Counted from the stretch's first letter, positions 23,940 to 32,408 are shown. The stretch is DNA of 38,853 nucleotides from Kurthia huakuii LAM0618 (GCF_000505545.1 NZ_AYTB01000029.1:1-38853), one strand, 5' to 3'. Made by a program: numbers and translations. The notes: generated by a model not told the origin, from the letters alone.

Positions 23940-24782
23940 TTATAACTCCTCTCTAAGTATCACAAAATTACGGATGAGATGGTCGTCTAGTAACTGATTT
24001 AATGTTTCACCTGATAACGATAATGTGGCGCCATAAATTGAAATACCGTATTTTTTAACATAAGCTAATCGCTTCTTAGCGCCGATATCATAAGGCTGCG
24101 TTGGGAGTTCTGTTAATAATTCTAGTTGTTTCAGAAAAGCACTTTCAGTATTTCTTTCCATAACAACTCCTGTAGTCGGATAACCGATTAAAGGATAGGT
24201 TTCTTTTGTTGACGTTAAAATTTGTTTTTCAACACCTGTATTCACTGCATTCCACATAACCAAAGCATTGCGACGTAAAAAGATATCTAATTCATTGACA
24301 GTGTAATTTTTGTCAAAAAGAGCAAATACCGTTACTTGTTGGTCGGGCTGTATCGTTTTTGTGCCATGCTGGAAATCTGTATTCGTAAAATATTTTGGGA
24401 ATTTTTCATCTGTTGGAGTAGGAGCCCTCATATCAATTTGTTCACTTGTTTTTTGCATAAATCCATAGGTTGCTTCATAGCTTCCTACAGTATAATTTTC
24501 GCCAGCATATTGTTCTTGAAGAGCAGCTTCAAATGTTAAATTAAAAAGCGGTGAAATCTTTGTTTTTACAAATGTAGAATCCATTTTAATTGCTGGGTCT
24601 GTCAGTGCGTACAATGCAGTAGTGCGTGCAATGGCTTCATTGGCGCGGTCATTCGTCGCATAGTAAGTAACTGATAATGTATAAAATATTGGGGTAACAC
24701 TTAAAATAATCGTTAACAATATGATGATGGTATTCCACTTAGCACGTTGCTTCGCTTGTAGAATCATTTTTTGTGTATCCAT
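23940..24782 (-). CDS. Membrane-anchored anti-sigma-type regulator (YhdL-like)
   Basis: About 280 residues. A short cytoplasmic N-terminus (about 16 residues, 'MDTQKMILQAKQRAKWN') is followed by one membrane helix ('TIIILLTIILSVTPIFYTLSV') and a large extracytoplasmic part, the plan of sigma-factor regulator N/C-domain proteins. The cytoplasmic part is shorter than in classical anti-sigma factors. ATG 24782 has AAAGG at eight bases; an upstream in-frame start at 24791 overlaps the sigma stop. Likely holds the sigma factor at the membrane until envelope stress. Confidence 0.78.
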   Translation of the reverse strand: MDTQKMILQAKQRAKWNTIIILLTIILSVTPIFYTLSVTYYATNDRANEAIARTTALYALTDPAIKMDSTFVKTKISPLFNLTFEAALQEQYAGENYTVGSYEATYGFMQKTSEQIDMRAPTPTDEKFPKYFTNTDFQHGTKTIQPDQQVTVFALFDKNYTVNELDIFLRRNALVMWNAVNTGVEKQILTSTKETYPLIGYPTTGVVMERNTESAFLKQLELLTELPTQPYDIGAKKRLAYVKKYGISIYGATLSLSGETLNQLLDDHLIRNFVILREEL

Positions 24783-24787
24783 TAGCA

Positions 24788-25270
24788 TCACCTTTCAACA
24801 TGTTTTTTTAATTCATTGCGAATACGAAAAATAGTACTTTTACAGGCAGCAACCGACATATGCATCATTTCAGCACATTCATCGTAGCTAAAATGATGGA
24901 CTACCTTCAGCATAAAAAGCTTCTGTTGCTTCTTTGGGAAAGTAGCTAAATAGCTAAAGACTTCTTGTAGCGCCATGTTTGTGAAAAATCGTTCCTCTAA
25001 TTGGAAATCTTCAGCAATCGATGAAAAAAATTGTTCATCTGTTACAACTAATCTTTTTTGCTTCCGAAAGTAATCCATACTGGCATGACGCGCAATTGTA
25101 AAAAGCCATGGACGAATATTTGTCCCTTCATACGAATCAAGCGCAATATAAGCTTTGTAAAATGTTTCTTGCAACACATCCTCGGCCTGCAGTGGATCTT
25201 TAATAATACTCGTAATATAATGCAAAAGATCCTGCGAGTACGTGATAAATAATTCATCAATTGATTCCAT
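24788..25270 (-). CDS. ECF sigma factor, SigM-like
   Basis: 160 residues with sigma region 2 ('DPLQAEDVLQETFYKAYIALDSYEGTNIRPWLFTIARHASMDYFRKQKR') and region 4 ('FPKKQQKLFMLKVVHHFSYDECAEMMHMSVAACKSTIFRIRNELKK') joined by a short linker, no region 1 or 3. First gene of a three- (or four-) gene operon with its regulator. A TGAAAC-16-CGTT promoter upstream suggests it transcribes itself. Envelope-stress role inferred from the B. subtilis sigM operon layout. Confidence 0.92.
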   Translation of the reverse strand: MESIDELFITYSQDLLHYITSIIKDPLQAEDVLQETFYKAYIALDSYEGTNIRPWLFTIARHASMDYFRKQKRLVVTDEQFFSSIAEDFQLEERFFTNMALQEVFSYLATFPKKQQKLFMLKVVHHFSYDECAEMMHMSVAACKSTIFRIRNELKKHVER

Positions 25271-25296
25271 CGCATCAGTCGTCCTTTCAAGTAATC

Positions 25297-25322
25297 AACG
25301 CATCAACTGGAAAAACGTTTCA
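25297..25322 (-). promoter_or_regulatory. ECF-type autoregulatory promoter
   Basis: Minus strand: TGAAAC (25322-25317), exactly 16 bases, CGTT (25300-25297), 27 bases before the sigma gene. It matches the TGAAAC-N16-CGTC type used by B. subtilis SigM/SigW/SigX except for the last base. Confidence 0.75.
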
Positions 25323-25341
25323 AAAATTGTTTTTCTTGCAT

Positions 25342-25370
25342 AAAAAAAGAATCGTGCAACACACGATTCT
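25342..25370 (-). terminator. Terminator after the 60-residue membrane protein gene
   Basis: On the minus strand AGAATCGTG pairs with CACGATTCT (five-base loop), followed by seven T. It insulates the ECF promoter from upstream transcription. Confidence 0.88.
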
Positions 25371-25378
25371 CTCAGCTT

Positions 25379-25561
25379 TTATTTTGTTTTTTTCTGCACA
25401 ATGACCCGCACAATTTCTAAGATGACAAGCAATGCAAATCCAATGACATAATAAATGATTAGTTCGTCATGACCACTTTCATAAGTAACCCAACCAAGTG
25501 CTGCAATAACGAGTGTAATGATTACTAAAAAGAGGATTCGAGTTTTTGACATAGTAAACAT
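25379..25561 (-). CDS. Small two-helix membrane protein
   Basis: 60 residues with two hydrophobic helices ('ILFLVIITLVIAALGWVTY' and 'LIIYYVIGFALLVILEIVRVIV') and a lysine-rich end. It starts at 25561 or at the second Met (25552); ribosome binding sites are weak for both. Own terminator, so a separate small gene. Not recognised. Confidence 0.6.
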   Translation of the reverse strand: MFTMSKTRILFLVIITLVIAALGWVTYESGHDELIIYYVIGFALLVILEIVRVIVQKKTK

Positions 25562-25694
25562 CAGCTTTCTATTAATTAATTTTAGTTTATTATAACATGA
25601 AATTTGTGGAAAATAATATATTTACAAATTGTTCTATATCCGCTATTATTTTAATTATCAGAAAATTCTTTAATTTATGTCGAGGAGGATACAT

Positions 25695-26633
25695 ATGAAA
25701 GTTTTGGAAACGATTAGTCAGTTCGCCGGAAAATATTTTGCGGTTCTTGTGCTGCTTATTGCAATTATTGCCTATTTAACACCATCAACGTTTGTTGGTT
25801 TTGCGCCCTATATTACATTATTACTAGGTATTGTCATGTTTGGCATGGGTTTAACGTTAAAGGGTGCCGATTTCAAATTAATTTTGACGAATCCAAAGCC
25901 CGTTATTATTGGGTTAATTGCGCAGTTTACAGTCATGCCATTAACAGCTGTAGCAATCGCCTATGCATTAAACTTACCACCTGATTTAGCAGCAGGACTT
26001 GTATTATTAGGCTCTGTGCCAGGTGGAACCGCTTCAAATGTTATGGTGTACTTAGCAAAAGGGAATGTACCGCTGTCGATTACGATGACGTCATGCTCTA
26101 CGATTTTAGCACCGATTATGACGCCCGTACTATTATATTTACTAGCGGGTCAATGGATGCCAGTTGATCCGATTGCGATGTTCAAATCAATTATTTTAGT
26201 AATTATCGTACCAATTATACTTGGTATTATCGTGCAAAAATTAATGCCAACTGTCGTAGAAAAAAGTATTTCAGTAGTACCGTTAATCTCCGTTGTTGCG
26301 ATTATTATTATCGTGTCAGCTGTCGTTGGTGGAAACCAACAAAACATTGCATCAGCAGGGCTACTTGTCTTTTTAGCGGTATTCTTACACAATGGTGTTG
26401 GTTTATTGTTCGGTTATTTTGTTGCGAAGTCATTAAAATTAAGCGTACAAGACCGCCGTGCTATTAGTATCGAAGTAGGCATGCAAAACTCAGGCCTTGG
26501 TGTCTCGCTCGCAAAAGCTCATTTTGCAGCAGAGCCGATGACGGCATTACCTAGTGCATTTGCGGCTGTATGGCATAATATTTCAGGGCCAATTATCGCT
26601 ACAATTTGGTCAAATCGCTCATCAAAAAAATAA
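25695..26633 (+). CDS. BASS-family (bile acid:sodium symporter-like) transporter
   Basis: 312 residues, about ten membrane helices, of the BASS family (relatives: YocS, PanS). 'GIVMFGMGLTLKGADFKLIL', 'LLGSVPGGTASNVMVYLAKGNVPLSITMTSCSTILAPIMTP' and 'EVGMQNSGLGVSLAKAHF' are the two sodium/substrate-binding crossover regions. Sodium-driven uptake or efflux of an organic anion (pantoate, keto acid, bile-acid-like). ATG 25695 has a perfect GAGGAGG site; the frame opens slightly earlier at 25677 without one. Confidence 0.92.
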   Translation: MKVLETISQFAGKYFAVLVLLIAIIAYLTPSTFVGFAPYITLLLGIVMFGMGLTLKGADFKLILTNPKPVIIGLIAQFTVMPLTAVAIAYALNLPPDLAAGLVLLGSVPGGTASNVMVYLAKGNVPLSITMTSCSTILAPIMTPVLLYLLAGQWMPVDPIAMFKSIILVIIVPIILGIIVQKLMPTVVEKSISVVPLISVVAIIIIVSAVVGGNQQNIASAGLLVFLAVFLHNGVGLLFGYFVAKSLKLSVQDRRAISIEVGMQNSGLGVSLAKAHFAAEPMTALPSAFAAVWHNISGPIIATIWSNRSSKK

Positions 26634-26636
26634 TCG

Positions 26637-26671
26637 AAAGCCAGGCATTGGACGATGCTTGGCTTTTTTTT
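26637..26671 (+). terminator. Terminator after the BASS transporter
   Basis: AAAGCCAGGCAT pairs with ATGCTTGGCTTT (one G-T pair), six-base loop, then eight T. Confidence 0.9.
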
Positions 26672-26702
26672 GCATAATGAATAGATGAAGGAGTGATTTT
26701 TT

Positions 26703-27221
26703 TTGGAAACATGGGACATCTACGATAAGCATCGGGTGAAAAAGCAAAAACAACTTTGTCGCGGTGAAGCGATGGATAGTGAGGACTATCATTTAGTCGT
26801 TCATGTATGCATTTTTAATAAAAAAGGCGATATGCTTATTCAGAAGCGACAATCGTTTAAGGAAGGCTGGCCAAATTTGTGGGATTTGACAAGTGGTGGG
26901 AGTGCCATTGAATGCGAAATGAGTCAGCAGGCGATGAAGCGTGAACTTTTTGAAGAAATTGGGCTTGTTTATAATTTTGAAGCAATGCGCCCACATATTA
27001 CCATTAATTTTGAGCGCGGCTTTGATGATTATTACTTACTAGAGTTAGAAGTAGATACAAAGCAGCTCGTGCTACAACAAGAGGAAGTACAGGCTGTTAA
27101 ATGGGCAAGTCATGCAGAAATCAAAGACATGATGGCAAATCAGCAATTTGTACCGTATTACGAAGAGATACTCGATTACTTATTTGAAGGGCGTCACGCA
27201 TTTGGCTGTATTCGCGTATAA
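26703..27221 (+). CDS. Nudix hydrolase
   Basis: 172 residues. The Nudix box is exact: G-SAIEC-E-MSQQAMK-RELFEEIGL fits Gx5Ex7REUxEExGU. 'METWDIYDKHRVKKQKQLCRGE' and 'HLVVHVCIFNKKGDMLIQKRQSFKEGWPNLWDLTSGG' match the YfcD/isopentenyl-diphosphate-isomerase-like Nudix branch. Hydrolyses a nucleoside diphosphate-X or acts on another diphosphate; substrate unknown. Start is TTG 26703 with AAGGAG upstream. Confidence 0.92.
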   Translation: METWDIYDKHRVKKQKQLCRGEAMDSEDYHLVVHVCIFNKKGDMLIQKRQSFKEGWPNLWDLTSGGSAIECEMSQQAMKRELFEEIGLVYNFEAMRPHITINFERGFDDYYLLELEVDTKQLVLQQEEVQAVKWASHAEIKDMMANQQFVPYYEEILDYLFEGRHAFGCIRV

Positions 27222-27231
27222 ATGTAACTAT

Positions 27232-27260
27232 TTGACAGTGATGGTTCATTGATGTAAATT
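27232..27260 (+). promoter_or_regulatory. SigA-like promoter before the epimerase gene
   Basis: Perfect TTGACA (27232-27237), 17 bases, TAAATT (27255-27260). The resulting leader is about 130 bases long before the gene; no recognised riboswitch in it. Confidence 0.6.
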
Positions 27261-27398
27261 TTTGAATAGAACAACAACATGTTACGAGGAAAGAAAGGAC
27301 CGCACAGAATAATCATAATGCCGCCTTTTTGAAAAGCATCTAGTATCTTTAAGTTGAGCGAACGATTCATTTTTTACGATAATGATAGAGGTGATGAT

Positions 27399-28265
27399 AT
27401 GATTTTAGTAACAGGGTTAACTGGGAATACCGGTCACGCATTTTTAAAACATTGTCCACACAAGTCGATTGTAACGGTGAGTAGAAAACAGCAAAACTTT
27501 TCATCTAATATTATATGTGAACAAGGCGACTTAGCGGATGAAGTATTCGTAGAATCATTGTTTCAGCGCTACGAATTCAGTGAAATCATTCATATTGCGA
27601 ATATTCGTTATACAGAATTGCTCGTATCATTAGCAGAAAAATATCATGTACCGCGAATTATCGCCGTTCATACGACAGGCATTTATTCACGGTATCGTAC
27701 ATGTAATGCGCTTTATCAAGAAATTGAACAGCGGCTCTATAACAAACCGTTAAAACATACGAGTTATGTTATTTTGCGCCCGACAATGATTTATGGGAAT
27801 GAACGCGATCATAATATGCAAAAGCTCATTCGTTTTTTGAATCAATCACCCGTGTTCCCGCTTTTTGGTAATGGTCAGTCGTTGATGCAACTTGTACATG
27901 TAGATGACTTAGCACACGCAATCTATACTATTCACCAGCGCCCTGATATTCAAAATGATCACTTTGATTTGTCTGGCGGTAGCATTTTAACCTATGAAGC
28001 AGTCGTACGTTTTATTACGCAGGAGCTTCATCGTCGTGTACAAATTGTCCGTATGCCGTTTCATGCCGCTCTGTCGCTTATTCAGCTTTATAATTTGATA
28101 CCTAAGCCGATGATTAAAACGGAACAAGTATTGCGGTTACAAGAGCATAAAGCTTACTCCCATGCCAAAGCCGCGCGTAAATTCAATTATGCGCCGCGGT
28201 CATTAGAGGAAGGCTTGCGCGAAGAAGTTAAGATTTTAAAACAAAAAGGCATTATTAAAATGTGA
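27399..28265 (+). CDS. NAD(P)-dependent epimerase/dehydratase-like (SDR) protein
   Basis: 288 residues. Dinucleotide loop 'MILVTGLTGNTGHAFLKH', then 'EQGDLAD', 'IIHIANIRYTELLVSLAEKYHVPRIIAVHTTGIYSRY', 'YVILRPTMIYGNERDHNMQKLIRFLNQSPVFPLFGNG' and 'MQLVHVDDLAHAIYTI': the extended/atypical SDR plan. The catalytic YxxxK appears altered: 'YQEIEQRL' lacks the lysine at that spacing, so a redox or NAD-dependent isomerase activity is not certain. ATG 27399 follows GAGGTGATG. Confidence 0.85.
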   Translation: MILVTGLTGNTGHAFLKHCPHKSIVTVSRKQQNFSSNIICEQGDLADEVFVESLFQRYEFSEIIHIANIRYTELLVSLAEKYHVPRIIAVHTTGIYSRYRTCNALYQEIEQRLYNKPLKHTSYVILRPTMIYGNERDHNMQKLIRFLNQSPVFPLFGNGQSLMQLVHVDDLAHAIYTIHQRPDIQNDHFDLSGGSILTYEAVVRFITQELHRRVQIVRMPFHAALSLIQLYNLIPKPMIKTEQVLRLQEHKAYSHAKAARKFNYAPRSLEEGLREEVKILKQKGIIKM

Positions 28266-28267
28266 TG

Positions 28268-28298
28268 AAAAGGAATCGCGATGGCGGTTCCTTTTTTT
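28268..28298 (+). terminator. Terminator after the epimerase-like gene
   Basis: AAAGGAA-TCGC pairs with GCGG-TTCCTTT, followed by T. Stem close to the stop codon. Confidence 0.8.
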
Positions 28299-28337
28299 AT
28301 GTTCGCGTCAAAAATGACATTCAAATATTACAATGTT

Positions 28338-28355
28338 AAAAAGACATGTCTTTTT
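28338..28355. promoter_or_regulatory. 18-bp perfect palindrome
   Basis: AAAAAGACATGTCTTTTT is fully symmetric without a spacer, in the gene-free stretch 28299-28532. TTTCAG-N17-TACAAT (about 28391-28419) may be the promoter of the next gene, so the palindrome would lie upstream of it as an activator or repressor site. Apart from these, that stretch holds only a small ACTTGT/ACAAGT hairpin near the start of the gene. Confidence 0.45.
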
Positions 28356-28532
28356 TAGCAAAATATTAAAAAAATTTAATTGAATTGTAATTTCAGCATA
28401 CTTTTAAATCCTATACAATTAGTATTAGATGTAAAGTTATTTTATTACATATATGAGTTTTGTTTTGATATAACAAAAATTAATACTATAAAGGAGTTGG
28501 CGTATTTACTTGTTGCGACAAGTGAATTATCA

Positions 28533-29189
28533 ATGATGAAGAGTATAATAAAGAAAAAAGTAATCTTTAGTATAATGGGAAGTCTCGCTTTGATAACAGC
28601 TATTTTTACGGCTGTGCAAATAAATGAGGAGCCTCAAGAAGTACAACAAGCATCAAGTCCTAGCGTTAAACAACGAGCGTCTCATGACACAGCGGTTGAA
28701 AAAGAGGATGCTATTTCAAAAACGGCGGCGAAAATTAGTTCTCCTGAAAAAAAGGAAGTTTATTCTGCACATGCAGTTGAAAATAAATTAACACGCGCGG
28801 CACAATCTTATGCAAAAACACAAGATGCTAAGACGTATTATACACCAGAACAAATTGTGCTTTTGTTAAAGCAATATCATCAAGATGTAACGGAAAATGT
28901 TAATACGTATCCAGAAGCGGTCGATGGTTCACTTCAAGTAGTCGAAAATGTCTTAACAAGTGGCGATTTAACGGCGGTGCAAGCAAAGTTTTTACAACAT
29001 TATCACGCGACATTAACAGTTATGAATGATAAATTAGGTCATGAAAAAAACTGGGAACAACGTGAGGCTACGTATCAAGAAATTAGTGTATATGGTGATG
29101 AAATGAAAAAAATCCGTACAAAGGCGGAAAAAAGCATCGGCAATTTTGAGTTGTTTACACAGTATGAGCACCATGAATTATTTTCATAA
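28533..29189 (+). CDS. Membrane-anchored extracytoplasmic protein, unknown
   Basis: About 218 residues. A lysine-rich start and one hydrophobic helix ('VIFSIMGSLALITAIFTAV') are followed by a polar Ser/Lys/Glu-rich linker and a helical region ('YYTPEQIVLLLKQYHQDVTENVNTYPEAVDG'). There is no lipobox cysteine, so it is anchored or secreted by the helix. ATG 28533/28536 lack a nearby ribosome binding site. An AAGGAG lies about 35 bases upstream, separated by a small hairpin, and the frame is open beyond it to 28380. Function unknown. Confidence 0.65.
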   Translation: MMKSIIKKKVIFSIMGSLALITAIFTAVQINEEPQEVQQASSPSVKQRASHDTAVEKEDAISKTAAKISSPEKKEVYSAHAVENKLTRAAQSYAKTQDAKTYYTPEQIVLLLKQYHQDVTENVNTYPEAVDGSLQVVENVLTSGDLTAVQAKFLQHYHATLTVMNDKLGHEKNWEQREATYQEISVYGDEMKKIRTKAEKSIGNFELFTQYEHHELFS

Positions 29190-29191
29190 TG

Positions 29192-29227
29192 AAAACAGAG
29201 ATTTCCCGAAAAGGAAGTCTCTGTTTT
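29192..29227. terminator. Bidirectional terminator
   Basis: AAAACAGAGA-T-TTCC pairs with GGAA-G-TCTCTGTTTT between the convergent anchored-protein and kinase genes. Confidence 0.85.
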
Positions 29228-29247
29228 GGTTATATGGAATGAAGAAA

Positions 29248-30888
29248 TTAACGATTATCTAAAAAAATCGTCACAGTTGTCCCTTGGCTGGATACACTAT
29301 CAACAGTGATTTTTCCACGATGTAATTTTATCAGTTGTTCAGTTATCGCCATGCCTAATCCTGTACCTTCTATATTTTCGGTCGTTGCTGTACCTCGGTA
29401 ATAGCGATTGAAGAGTTGGTCTATCGTTTCTTGGTCCATGCCAATACCATTGTCGCGTACAATAATAATTTGTTGCTGGTTGAGTTTATGTGTTTCTAGC
29501 TGAATCAATGTGCCTGGCGGGTTATGTTTTAAAGCATTGATTAATAAGTTATCAATCACACGTTGGAATAATATCGGGTCGATGTTCACATAAACCTTTT
29601 CTTGTTCAGGAATAAAATCAAACGTATAATCCTTTGCTTGTGCAGTATTCATAATTTGAATCAATGAGCGGCGAAGCCATTCTGTTAATTCAATATTTTG
29701 CAGATGTAACGGTAGCCGTTCGTTTTTAAGGCGATAGGTTAACGTCAAATCATCAATCAACTCTTCCATGTAATGCGCTTTATTGTCCATAACTTCTAAA
29801 AATTGTTGCTGTTCCTCAGTAGTCCAATTATGAGAAGAACGTAGCATTTTTGTGTACCCAATGACTGTAGATAAAGGTGTTTTTAAATCATGAGATAAGC
29901 CGCTAATCCATTCTTCACGCATTTTCTCCATTTGCGAACGCTGCTGTTCATATTGTGAAAGTTCAGAAGTCATATATTCCATTGTTTCAATCATATCTTT
30001 ATACAATCGATAACGTCGACGAACACGCCCTTTTTTCGTTCTAAAAATTGATTTGCCGCGCTTATTGTGTGGTACTTGATAGTTTTTTTGCCCAATTTGT
30101 CGAATCCAGGTCATAAAGTGGAGCATCGGGTTAGCAAATTTTCGCGTGTAGAAATAAATGAATAAGCCAAAAATCATCATCACGACGATAAGAAGGGCAA
30201 TTAGAAATGGAACAAGTCGTTCCCAAATCGGCATAAATGAATCTTCAAAAAGTTCATTTGCGACAATAAGTTGTTTACCACTTTTTGAATCTGTAAAACG
30301 GAGGATTTCATAATTATACGTTTCATATAGTTTTTCAATCGCTTTTCTAGGATGTTTATCATTTGTTGAATCAAGTAATGTGCCATCTGAATCTATGTAA
30401 TAAATCGGATTTTTGGAGTTGATTGTTGGCAGTTTTTTCGTCTGCCAATTTACGTGTTTTTTTAAATAATTCATATCCGCTTTTCCTTGATTGAGTTGCC
30501 CTAATACGACTGTATAGCTTTTCTGTTCTAATTCTAGTGGCACTACATTATAATCAATTTGCTCGTTTTTAAATAATTTTGAGTAAGCTGTCGGTGCTTT
30601 CTTTGGTACATTATTTTTAAACTTTAGTTTTTTATTTTTATCGTAGACGAGTAACCATACTTGCTGTTTTTTTAGTTTGTGTAAGAGTGTTTCATCTATG
30701 TTATCAATAGTTTTAATACTGTATTCTAGGTCTGTCACCGTCATTAAATCGGTATTTGTTGCTTGTTCTTCTTTTAATTGCGCATAGCCTAGAAAAAACA
30801 ATAAGGTAAAAACAATCACAATGAATAAAATAATAAAGGTGAGCGTCTGTGTTAAAAATTGTAACGCGAAGCGGCGCTGAAGATTCAT
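29248..30888 (-). CDS. Sensor histidine kinase
   Basis: 546 residues. Membrane helix 1 about 13-36, an extracytoplasmic sensor domain about 37-220, helix 2 about 223-247, then a short linker with basic 'RGKSIFRTKKGRVRRRYRL'. HisKA has phospho-acceptor His333 in 'GLSHDLKTPLSTVIGYTKML'. The ATPase domain has N-box 'VIDNLLINALKHN', G1 'VRDNGIGMD' and G2 'GTGLGMAI'. The start overlaps the regulator's stop by four bases. Sensing domain not recognised, probably PAS-like. Probably reports envelope stress or an antimicrobial, given the divergent ABC transporter. Confidence 0.93.
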   Translation of the reverse strand: MNLQRRFALQFLTQTLTFIILFIVIVFTLLFFLGYAQLKEEQATNTDLMTVTDLEYSIKTIDNIDETLLHKLKKQQVWLLVYDKNKKLKFKNNVPKKAPTAYSKLFKNEQIDYNVVPLELEQKSYTVVLGQLNQGKADMNYLKKHVNWQTKKLPTINSKNPIYYIDSDGTLLDSTNDKHPRKAIEKLYETYNYEILRFTDSKSGKQLIVANELFEDSFMPIWERLVPFLIALLIVVMMIFGLFIYFYTRKFANPMLHFMTWIRQIGQKNYQVPHNKRGKSIFRTKKGRVRRRYRLYKDMIETMEYMTSELSQYEQQRSQMEKMREEWISGLSHDLKTPLSTVIGYTKMLRSSHNWTTEEQQQFLEVMDNKAHYMEELIDDLTLTYRLKNERLPLHLQNIELTEWLRRSLIQIMNTAQAKDYTFDFIPEQEKVYVNIDPILFQRVIDNLLINALKHNPPGTLIQLETHKLNQQQIIIVRDNGIGMDQETIDQLFNRYYRGTATTENIEGTGLGMAITEQLIKLHRGKITVDSVSSQGTTVTIFLDNR

Positions 30889-31583
30889 AGTTGAGCTCCA
30901 GGCATAAATTTATAACCTAATCCGCGAACAGTGACGATTCTTTTGGGGTTACTCGGATCACATTCGATTTTTTGACGTAGTTTTCGTATATGGACCATTA
31001 CTGTATTATCTTCGCCTAAATAGGCATCTTGCCAGACATTTTCATACAATTGACTTTTTGTGAACAACTGATTTGGGTGTTTCGCAAAAAATAAGAGCAG
31101 TTGATATACTTGGGCAGATAATTCAATTGCTTCCCCTTTAAAGTACACTTCCCCTGATGTCGTATAGATTGTTAAGTTTGGAAATTGAAGTGTCGTTTGC
31201 ATTTCAGTTGGTAGTTGAAGTCGACGTAACTGTGCTTTTATACGGGCAACAACTTCAAGTGGATTAAATGGTTTAGTAATATAGTCATCGCCACCTAACG
31301 CAAACCCTGATAATTTGTCCAAATCCGATGTGCGCGCTGTAACAAAAAAGATAGGTGCATTTGTTAGGCGTCTAATTTGCGGGCAAATATCAAAGCCACT
31401 TTGTCCAGGCAACATAACATCAAGCAAAATTAGATCATAAGACTGCTGTCCACAATAATGCAACGCTACTTCGGCTGTTGTCGCCGTATCTATTTTTGTA
31501 AATCCTTCTTTTATTAAAATGGTTTGAAGCATCGTTAAAATAGCTAGTTCATCATCTACAAGTAATAATTTTCCATATTCCAT
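30885..31583 (-). CDS. OmpR/PhoB-family response regulator
   Basis: 232 residues from ATG 31583 (GAGGTGA eight bases upstream; a second ATG six bases earlier is too near). Receiver: acidic pair in 'LLLVDDELAILTML', phospho-Asp in 'LILLDVMLPGQSG', Thr in 'FFVTARTSD', Lys in 'YITKPFNPLE'. C-terminal winged helix 'NTVMVHIRKLRQKIECDPSNPKRIVTVRGLGYKF'. First gene of the two-component operon, divergent from the ABC-2 genes it likely controls. Confidence 0.95.
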   Translation of the reverse strand: MEYGKLLLVDDELAILTMLQTILIKEGFTKIDTATTAEVALHYCGQQSYDLILLDVMLPGQSGFDICPQIRRLTNAPIFFVTARTSDLDKLSGFALGGDDYITKPFNPLEVVARIKAQLRRLQLPTEMQTTLQFPNLTIYTTSGEVYFKGEAIELSAQVYQLLLFFAKHPNQLFTKSQLYENVWQDAYLGEDNTVMVHIRKLRQKIECDPSNPKRIVTVRGLGYKFMPGAQL

Positions 31584-31635
31584 CGTCATTCACCTCTCAT
31601 TTAGTTTAGCATGTTCTTTTCCAATGATACCAAAA

Positions 31636-31652
31636 TTAAGGAAATGTTAAGG
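31636..31652. promoter_or_regulatory. Direct repeat, likely OmpR-type regulator site
   Basis: TTAAGG at 31636-31641 and again at 31647-31652, an 11-base period (one helix turn). This is the usual spacing for tandem winged-helix regulators of the PhoB/OmpR class. It lies in the 138-base gap between the divergent regulator and ABC genes. Confidence 0.55.
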
Positions 31653-31721
31653 TAGCATTTCATTTAACGAAAGATTCATACGTTATGATTGTTTCAGATA
31701 ACTTAAGGGAGAGATTGAACT

Positions 31722-32408
31722 ATGCTACCTATTGCAACAAAAGAATTTTGGCAATTAACAAAAAATATCAAATCCATTGTAATGGTACTTATTTTACTCG
31801 CATCATCGTATTATTTTTCAAAAAATGGGCGCGTTTTTGCGGCATTTTTAGGCTATGATAGCGACAATGATGCAGGGATTTATGCTACAGGGTTACTCAT
31901 TATTATCGTGTTTTTTGGATCATTATTTACAATGGCATTATCACATGATGTGATCAATCGCGAAGTTTCTAACCGTACAATCCGTTTTTTATTAACGCGT
32001 ACTTCAAGTGAGCAAATTATTTGGGGGAAATTTTTAGGGACCGTCGCATTTTGGTTTGCATGCATTTTACTTGCTGTGGTCATTATTGCTATGACATCGC
32101 AAACATTTAGCGGCATTATTTTGGCAAGTGTTTTATGCTTGATTACGATTGAAATTGCATTTGCATTTGTTTTATCGATTCTTATTTCAAAGCCACGAAT
32201 GACGATGTTTTTAGGAATTGTTTTCGGAACTGCGCTGCCAATTATGTCCCAAGTAGTAGAGTATAGCGATAAATGGTGGGGAAAGCTACGTTATATTAGC
32301 CCGATTCATTATATTGAACAAGAAGATTGGCAAATGATTTTATTACCGATTGCTGCTCTTTTATTAATTTTTTCATGCATTCAAGTGTTTAAACGAGGTG
32401 AATATTAA
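31722..32408 (+). CDS. ABC-2 type permease of the two-component-linked transporter
   Basis: 228 residues, six hydrophobic helices, with the ABC-2 coupling sequence 'HDVINREVSNRTIRFLLTRTSSEQIIWGKFLGT' near 88-120. The ATG follows GGGAGAG. It ends in TAATG, one-base overlap with the ATPase gene. Such small ABC-2 permeases with a kinase/regulator next door are often peptide-antibiotic or lipid exporters; substrate inferred only. Confidence 0.86.
   Translation: MLPIATKEFWQLTKNIKSIVMVLILLASSYYFSKNGRVFAAFLGYDSDNDAGIYATGLLIIIVFFGSLFTMALSHDVINREVSNRTIRFLLTRTSSEQIIWGKFLGTVAFWFACILLAVVIIAMTSQTFSGIILASVLCLITIEIAFAFVLSILISKPRMTMFLGIVFGTALPIMSQVVEYSDKWWGKLRYISPIHYIEQEDWQMILLPIAALLLIFSCIQVFKRGEY

Noticed and set aside
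27261-27398. Riboswitch in the long leader of the epimerase-like gene
   Set aside because: About 130 bases but no conserved riboswitch core or terminator/anti-terminator pair is visible.
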